From Blattabacterium cuenoti (GTDB lineage: Bacteria; Bacteroidota; Bacteroidia; Flavobacteriales; Blattabacteriaceae): a stretch of 64,000 nt of DNA. Shown piece after piece: positions 59,831 to 64,000 of the stretch (position 1 is its first letter; each line of letters starts with the position of its first letter). The position numbers were made by a program, and so were the translations under genes. The stretch lies in the NCBI RefSeq assembly GCF_014252455.1, contig NZ_CP060245.1, positions 345,690 to 409,689 of the forward strand. Reading direction: 5' to 3'. The notes under the pieces were generated by a model that made no database searches, was not told where the DNA came from, and was given only the letters and a program-made list of their open reading frames with translations.

Positions 59831-60667
59831 TTATTTAATGATAATAGTAGTCTCTATTATAGTAGCTATAATCGGAATAACAAATATAAAACTATCTAAT
59901 CTATCTAAAAACCCACCATGGCCAGGAAACAATATTCCTGAATTTTTCACATTACAAAATCTTTTAATAGTTGATTCTACAAGATCTCCTATTGTAGAAA
60001 AAATTGGAATAATAACAGAAAATATTAACCAATATTTATCTATCCATATTTTATACAAAAAAATACCAAATATAAAACTAAAAAAAAATCCTCCTATAAT
60101 ACCTTCTATTGATTTTTTAGGAGATATAGATACAGAAATTTTTCTTTTTCCCCATTTTTTTCCTATTAAATAGGATAAAGTATCATTAATCCATATAAGT
60201 ATAAAAGTCCCTAATATTAATTCTTTACCTTTATTATATTTTGTATACATATAAGAAGCTAAATAAAAAGGAATTATGATATAAACTAATCCAACAATTA
60301 AATTACTAATTTGTATATATTTTTCTTTATTAGAATATTTTATAGAAAATAATTGAATAGTAAAAAATATAATAAAATAAGGAATAAAACATATTATATA
60401 TAAATATAAACCTTTTGACATAAAAATATCTAAAATAATTGAAAATAATAAAATAAAGGAAGATAATTTAATTAATAAAATATTTGTTTTTAAAATTATT
60501 AAAAATTCAATAAAACATAAAATAGACAGAAACATCATAATAACTCTAAAAAATTTTTCTCCTTTTTCAATAGAAAAAAGAATTAAAAAAACATAAATTA
60601 ATCCATAAAAAAATCTGATTAAAAATTCTTTTTTATTTTTTTTGTATTTTTTTATATTATTTAACAT
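59831..60667 (-). CDS. cdsA: phosphatidate cytidylyltransferase
   Basis: Makes CDP-diacylglycerol from phosphatidate and CTP in the inner membrane. The 278-residue protein has about seven membrane helices and the C-terminal family signature STIKRFCNVKNSGILFPGHG followed by GFLDRLDSF. The signature aspartate after KR....K is Asn242 here (KNSG where KDSG is expected). Overlaps ftsH by 7 nt and precedes psd; no phosphatidylserine synthase is in the window. Confidence 0.93.
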   Translation of the reverse strand: MLNNIKKYKKNKKEFLIRFFYGLIYVFLILFSIEKGEKFFRVIMMFLSILCFIEFLIILKTNILLIKLSSFILLFSIILDIFMSKGLYLYIICFIPYFIIFFTIQLFSIKYSNKEKYIQISNLIVGLVYIIIPFYLASYMYTKYNKGKELILGTFILIWINDTLSYLIGKKWGKRKISVSISPKKSIEGIIGGFFFSFIFGIFLYKIWIDKYWLIFSVIIPIFSTIGDLVESTIKRFCNVKNSGILFPGHGGFLDRLDSFIFVIPIIATIIETTIIIK

Positions 60668-62559
60668 GAAAATGATCTTTCTCCAAAGATATTTTTTAAA
60701 TCTTCTCTAAAAAGAACTTCTTTTTCCAATAATTTATTAGCCAATAAAGATAATTTTTTTTCATTATTTTTTAATATATTTTTAGCTCTTTTATATTGTT
60801 CATTAATAATTTTAGAAATTTCTTCATCAATAATTTGAGCAGTTTTTTCACTATAAGGTTTAGAAAAAGTAAATTCATTTTGTCCTGTGGAATCATAATA
60901 AGAAATATTTCCTATTTTTTCATTTAAACCAAAAATTACTACCATAGATTGTGCTTGTTTCGTTACTTTTTCTAAATCATTTAAAGCTCCAGTAGAAATA
61001 CTATTAAAAATAATTTCTTCTGCTGATCTTCCAGCTAATAAAGCACATATTTCATCTTTCATTTGTTCTGGAGTAGTTAGTTGTCTTTCTTCAGGAAGAT
61101 ACCACGCTGATCCTAAAGATTTTCCTCTAGGAACAATGGTTACTTTAACTAAAGGAGCTGCATGTTCTAATAACCAACTAATCATCGCATGTCCAGCTTC
61201 ATGATAAGCTATTCTTTTTTTTTCATTTGGTTTAATAATTTTATTTTTCTTTTCCAATCCTCCTATAATACGATCTATCGCATCTAAAAAATCTTTATTT
61301 TCTATTTGAGATCTATTTTTTCTAGCAGCAATCAATGCTGATTCATTACAAATATTAGCAATATCCGCTCCACTAAATCCTGGTGTTTGTCTTGCTAAAA
61401 AATCAATATCTACTTTTTTAGATAATATTAATTTTTTTAAATGTACTTGAAATATTTCTTTTCTTTCATTTAATTCAGGTGGATCTACTAATATAGTACG
61501 ATCAAAACGTCCAGGACGAAGTAATGCTTTATCTAAAATATCGGATCTATTAGTTGCTGCTAAAACAATAACATTAGTATGAGTCCCAAAACCATCCATT
61601 TCTGTCAATAATTGATTTAAAGTATTTTCTCTTTCATCATTAGATCCAGCGATACTACTTTTTCCTCTAGCTCTTCCTATAGCATCTATTTCATCTATAA
61701 AAATTATACATGGTGATTTATCTTTAGCTTTTTCAAATAAATCTCTTACTCTAGAAGCTCCAACTCCTACAAACATTTCTACAAAATCAGAACCAGATAA
61801 AGAAAAAAATGGAACTTTTGCTTCTCCTGCTACAGCTTTTGCTAATAAAGTTTTTCCAGTACCGGGGGCTCCTATTAAAAGTGCTCCTTTTGGGATTTTA
61901 CCCCCTAATTTAGTATATTTTTTAGGACTTTTTAAAAATTCTACAATTTCTTGAACTTCTTCTTTAGCTCCTTCTAAACCAGCAACATCTTTAAATGTTA
62001 TTTTTATATTATCACTTTCATCAAATAATCTAGCTCTAGATTTTCCAATATTAAATATTTGTCCACCAGGTCCACCACCAGTAGCACCTATTTTTCGGAA
62101 AATAAAAACCCAAAAAATAATTAATAATATTAAAAATATTCCATAATCAAAAAAAAATTTAGTAATAGTATATTCTTGTTGATTTTTAAAATCAATAATA
62201 GTATTTAAATGATATTTTTTTTTATATTCTTCAAATTTTCTTTGAAAAAATTGTAAATCTCCTATTTCAAATTCATATTGAAAAGAATTTGTCATAATTT
62301 TTTTTCTATTTATAAATGGATTTATTCTATCTGTATATGATAAATTTTCTTTTTTTAAATAAACTAAAACTAATTCTCTATGTTTTATGATTATTTTTTT
62401 AACATCTCCTTTTATAAAAATTTTAAAAAAATAATCTTGATTTATTTTTTTAGGATTATAAAAAGAAGATTTTAAAAAAAATATACCTAAAAATATGGCT
62501 AATATTACAGCATATATCCAAAAAAAGTTATTTTTACTTTTGACTTTTTTATTTATCAT
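60661..62559 (-). CDS. ftsH: ATP-dependent zinc metalloprotease FtsH
   Basis: Membrane AAA+ protease for membrane and regulatory proteins. The 632 residues contain two membrane helices (about 12-30 and 136-152) flanking a periplasmic domain, Walker A GAPGTGKT, Walker [17 protein letters not shown], the second region of homology [20 protein letters not shown], and the zinc site HEAGH at residues 453-457 with a later conserved Asp (LNDLEKVT). All catalytic elements are intact. It overlaps cdsA by 7 nt and follows rsfS by 41 nt. Confidence 0.97.
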   Translation of the reverse strand: MINKKVKSKNNFFWIYAVILAIFLGIFFLKSSFYNPKKINQDYFFKIFIKGDVKKIIIKHRELVLVYLKKENLSYTDRINPFINRKKIMTNSFQYEFEIGDLQFFQRKFEEYKKKYHLNTIIDFKNQQEYTITKFFFDYGIFLILLIIFWVFIFRKIGATGGGPGGQIFNIGKSRARLFDESDNIKITFKDVAGLEGAKEEVQEIVEFLKSPKKYTKLGGKIPKGALLIGAPGTGKTLLAKAVAGEAKVPFFSLSGSDFVEMFVGVGASRVRDLFEKAKDKSPCIIFIDEIDAIGRARGKSSIAGSNDERENTLNQLLTEMDGFGTHTNVIVLAATNRSDILDKALLRPGRFDRTILVDPPELNERKEIFQVHLKKLILSKKVDIDFLARQTPGFSGADIANICNESALIAARKNRSQIENKDFLDAIDRIIGGLEKKNKIIKPNEKKRIAYHEAGHAMISWLLEHAAPLVKVTIVPRGKSLGSAWYLPEERQLTTPEQMKDEICALLAGRSAEEIIFNSISTGALNDLEKVTKQAQSMVVIFGLNEKIGNISYYDSTGQNEFTFSKPYSEKTAQIIDEEISKIINEQYKRAKNILKNNEKKLSLLANKLLEKEVLFREDLKNIFGERSFSC

Positions 62560-62600
62560 AAATTTTCTTCATTTATTTTAATATAAATCAAGTTTATTTA

Positions 62601-62918
62601 TTAATTTTTTTTCCAAAGATTTTCTATATTATAATGTAATCTAATTTTTGTTTGAAAAATATGTACAACTATAGAAATATAATCTATTAAAATCCATTCT
62701 CCATTTTTTATTCCTTCTATGTGCCAAGGTGTTTGATTTAATGTTTTAATTGTAGTTTTTTCTATAGATTGAAATATAGCATAAACTTGATTTTGAGATT
62801 TTCCTTCACAAATAATAAAATAATCACAAATAAAATTATTCCTATTTTTTAAATCTAAAATAGATATATTTTGACCTTTTACAATTTTAATTCCTTCTAT
62901 AATTTTTTTTAATAACAA
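62601..62918 (-). CDS. rsfS: ribosomal silencing factor RsfS
   Basis: Binds L14 and blocks subunit joining in starvation. The 105-residue protein has ISILDLKNRNNFICDYFIIC, EGKSQNQVYAIFQSIEK, PWHIEGIKNGEWILIDYISI and VVHIFQTKIR. It starts at TTG 62918 with a stop two codons upstream, so the N-terminus is about ten residues shorter than in relatives. It is divergent from birA. Confidence 0.9.
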   Translation of the reverse strand: MLLKKIIEGIKIVKGQNISILDLKNRNNFICDYFIICEGKSQNQVYAIFQSIEKTTIKTLNQTPWHIEGIKNGEWILIDYISIVVHIFQTKIRLHYNIENLWKKN

Positions 62919-63012
62919 AACTTATATATTTTATATAAAATTTATAGTTATTTTTTTTAACAAAAATAAAATTTTCACTGTAAAAAAAAGTAATTTTTTT
63001 AAATTAAAAAAT

Positions 63013-63774
63013 TTGAAAAAATTTATTTGGCCAATATATCTAATTTTATTAAAAAAAGTTGATTCTACTAATCAATATGCAAAAAAAAATATTATAAAAT
63101 ATAAAAAAAATTGGACTATTATTTTGTCTTTCAATCAAAAGAATGGAAAAGGTTTTAGAAATAATTATTGGATTACAGAAAAAGGAAAAAATTTAACTTT
63201 TAGTATTATTTTACAATCATTAATACTCCCTATACATAAAGGATATATAATTAATGTTATTATTAGTAATGCTATTCATAAAATTTTATTAAATTATAAT
63301 AAAAATTTTTGGATAAAATGGCCAAATGATATTTTTTTTAAAAAAAAAAAAATAGGAGGAATATTAATAGAAAATAATATTTTTTATAAAAAAATACATA
63401 CTTTTATTATTGGAATTGGATTAAATGTAAATCAAACTGATTTTGATAATAAAATTAATGCATCTTCTTTAAAAAAAATTTTAAAAAAACAATTTAATTT
63501 AAAAAAATTATTGAATAAAATAATTTTTTCAATTCAAAAAGAATATATTTTTTTTAAAAATTACGGTGAAATTTTTATTAGAAATTATTATATTAATAAT
63601 CTTTATTTAAAAGATAAAATATCTTTTTTTTATATTTATTCTTCTAATTATAAAAAAAAAATTATAAGTGGAATTATTAGAAATATAACAAAAACAGGAA
63701 ATATAGTTATTGAACTTTATAATAATAAAAAAATATCTTTTTTTTCTCAAAAAGAAATAAAATTAATTATATAA
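63013..63774 (+). CDS. birA: biotin-[acetyl-CoA-carboxylase] ligase, BirA without DNA-binding domain
   Basis: Attaches biotin to the carboxyl-carrier protein of acetyl-CoA carboxylase. The 253-residue catalytic domain has KKVDSTNQYAKKN, the biotin/AMP loop region NQKNGKGFRNNYWITEKGKNL (the usual GRGR motif is degenerate: GKGFRNN), IKWPNDIFFKKKKIGGILIE and IIGIGLNVNQTDF. The start is TTG 63013, as no ATG exists. There is no helix-turn-helix, so no repressor role. Strong lysine/isoleucine drift. Confidence 0.88.
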   Translation: MKKFIWPIYLILLKKVDSTNQYAKKNIIKYKKNWTIILSFNQKNGKGFRNNYWITEKGKNLTFSIILQSLILPIHKGYIINVIISNAIHKILLNYNKNFWIKWPNDIFFKKKKIGGILIENNIFYKKIHTFIIGIGLNVNQTDFDNKINASSLKKILKKQFNLKKLLNKIIFSIQKEYIFFKNYGEIFIRNYYINNLYLKDKISFFYIYSSNYKKKIISGIIRNITKTGNIVIELYNNKKISFFSQKEIKLII

Positions 63775-63783
63775 AATAAAAAA

Positions 63784-64000
63784 TTATTTTTTTTTATTTT
63801 TTTGAATTATATTAAAAATTTTTTTCTCATTCAAAATATATTTTTTAATAATAAAAATTAAACTAATATTAATAATATTAGATATTAAATAATAAAGAGA
63901 TAAAGCAGAAGCATAACTATTTATAAATAATAACATCATTATAGGCATCAAATATAATAAAAAATTCATATTTGGCATATTATTTTTATTATAATCATTA
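63784..64000 (-). CDS. yidC: membrane protein insertase YidC, C-terminal part (gene continues beyond the window edge)
   Basis: The frame stays open to base 64000. It reads NMNFLLYLMPIMMLLFINSY, ASALSLYYLISNIINISLI and FIIKKYILNEKKIFNIIQKN, the last two membrane helices and basic tail of YidC (compare MPIMM..F.N..S.GL.LYY..SN). The start and main insertase domain lie to the right of the window. It converges with birA across 9 nt. Confidence 0.85.
   Translation of the reverse strand, partial: NDYNKNNMPNMNFLLYLMPIMMLLFINSYASALSLYYLISNIINISLIFIIKKYILNEKKIFNIIQKNKKK

Noticed and set aside
63775-63800. AT-only stem between birA and yidC as a bidirectional terminator
   Set aside because: Only six A:T pairs around an A4 loop; not distinguishable from background.

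Overview
This window is an almost gap-free, very AT-rich bacterial chromosome segment. I read it as a reduced insect-endosymbiont genome of the Bacteroidetes/Flavobacteriia, most likely a Blattabacterium (cockroach symbiont). The evidence is a Flavobacteriia-like gene set and gene order (str-S10-spc-alpha ribosomal block, menB-menA-menC-menE, RicT next to a class A PBP, rplM-rpsI-rpsB-tsf), extreme A/T homopolymers, very short spacers and no mobile DNA. The genes kept (sulfur assimilation, murein, menaquinone, lower glycolysis) exceed what Sulcia or Carsonella-type genomes retain. The genus is an inference; the relationship to Bacteroidetes is well supported by the proteins.

Layout. Bases 1-2848 hold the 5' third of a 23S gene, tRNA-Ala, tRNA-Ile and a complete 16S gene, all on the minus strand. 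Bases 3050-16850 are a mixed region: queA, a polyprenyl synthase, topA, a conserved unknown, rsmI, asd, gmk, two tRNAs, rpiB, pgk, sodA, folB, tRNA-Cys, a degraded DUF4296-like gene, an interrupted hemD, glmS and a starch-synthase-like gene. Bases 17025-28659 hold rnr, coaD, ricT, a class A penicillin-binding protein, a serA-like gene, and a cysteine block (cysJ in two frames, cysK, cysE) beside icd. Bases 28656-33216 are a menaquinone operon (menB, menA, a metallo-hydrolase, menC, menE), followed by nhaD. Bases 34522-52255 form one long minus-strand run from rpsL through the ribosomal proteins, secY and rpoA to eno. Upstream on the same strand lie rplM-rpsI-rpsB-tsf-gpmI-map. The window ends with dnaK, psd, cdsA, ftsH, rsfS, birA and the 3' end of yidC.

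How it works together. The window encodes much of the translation apparatus with RNA polymerase alpha and SecY, lower glycolysis (pgk, gpmI, eno), isocitrate dehydrogenase, precursors for wall and membrane (glmS, PBP, psd, cdsA), menaquinone for anaerobic or microaerobic respiration, and assimilation of reduced sulfur into cysteine, in keeping with a nutritional symbiont.

No new defence system, CRISPR array, phage or insertion sequence is visible. The interesting biology is decay and compaction. The 16S 3' end has lost the anti-Shine-Dalgarno core. cysJ is split at an A11 tract and a DUF4296-like gene at T tracts, both restorable by a +1 slip. hemD carries one in-frame TAA. Several coding sequences run into tRNA genes or neighbours and borrow their stop codons, and one terminator hairpin contains its own gene's stop codon. 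rpmD is missing from the spc operon. Conserved metal-site residues of Map and CdsA are substituted.
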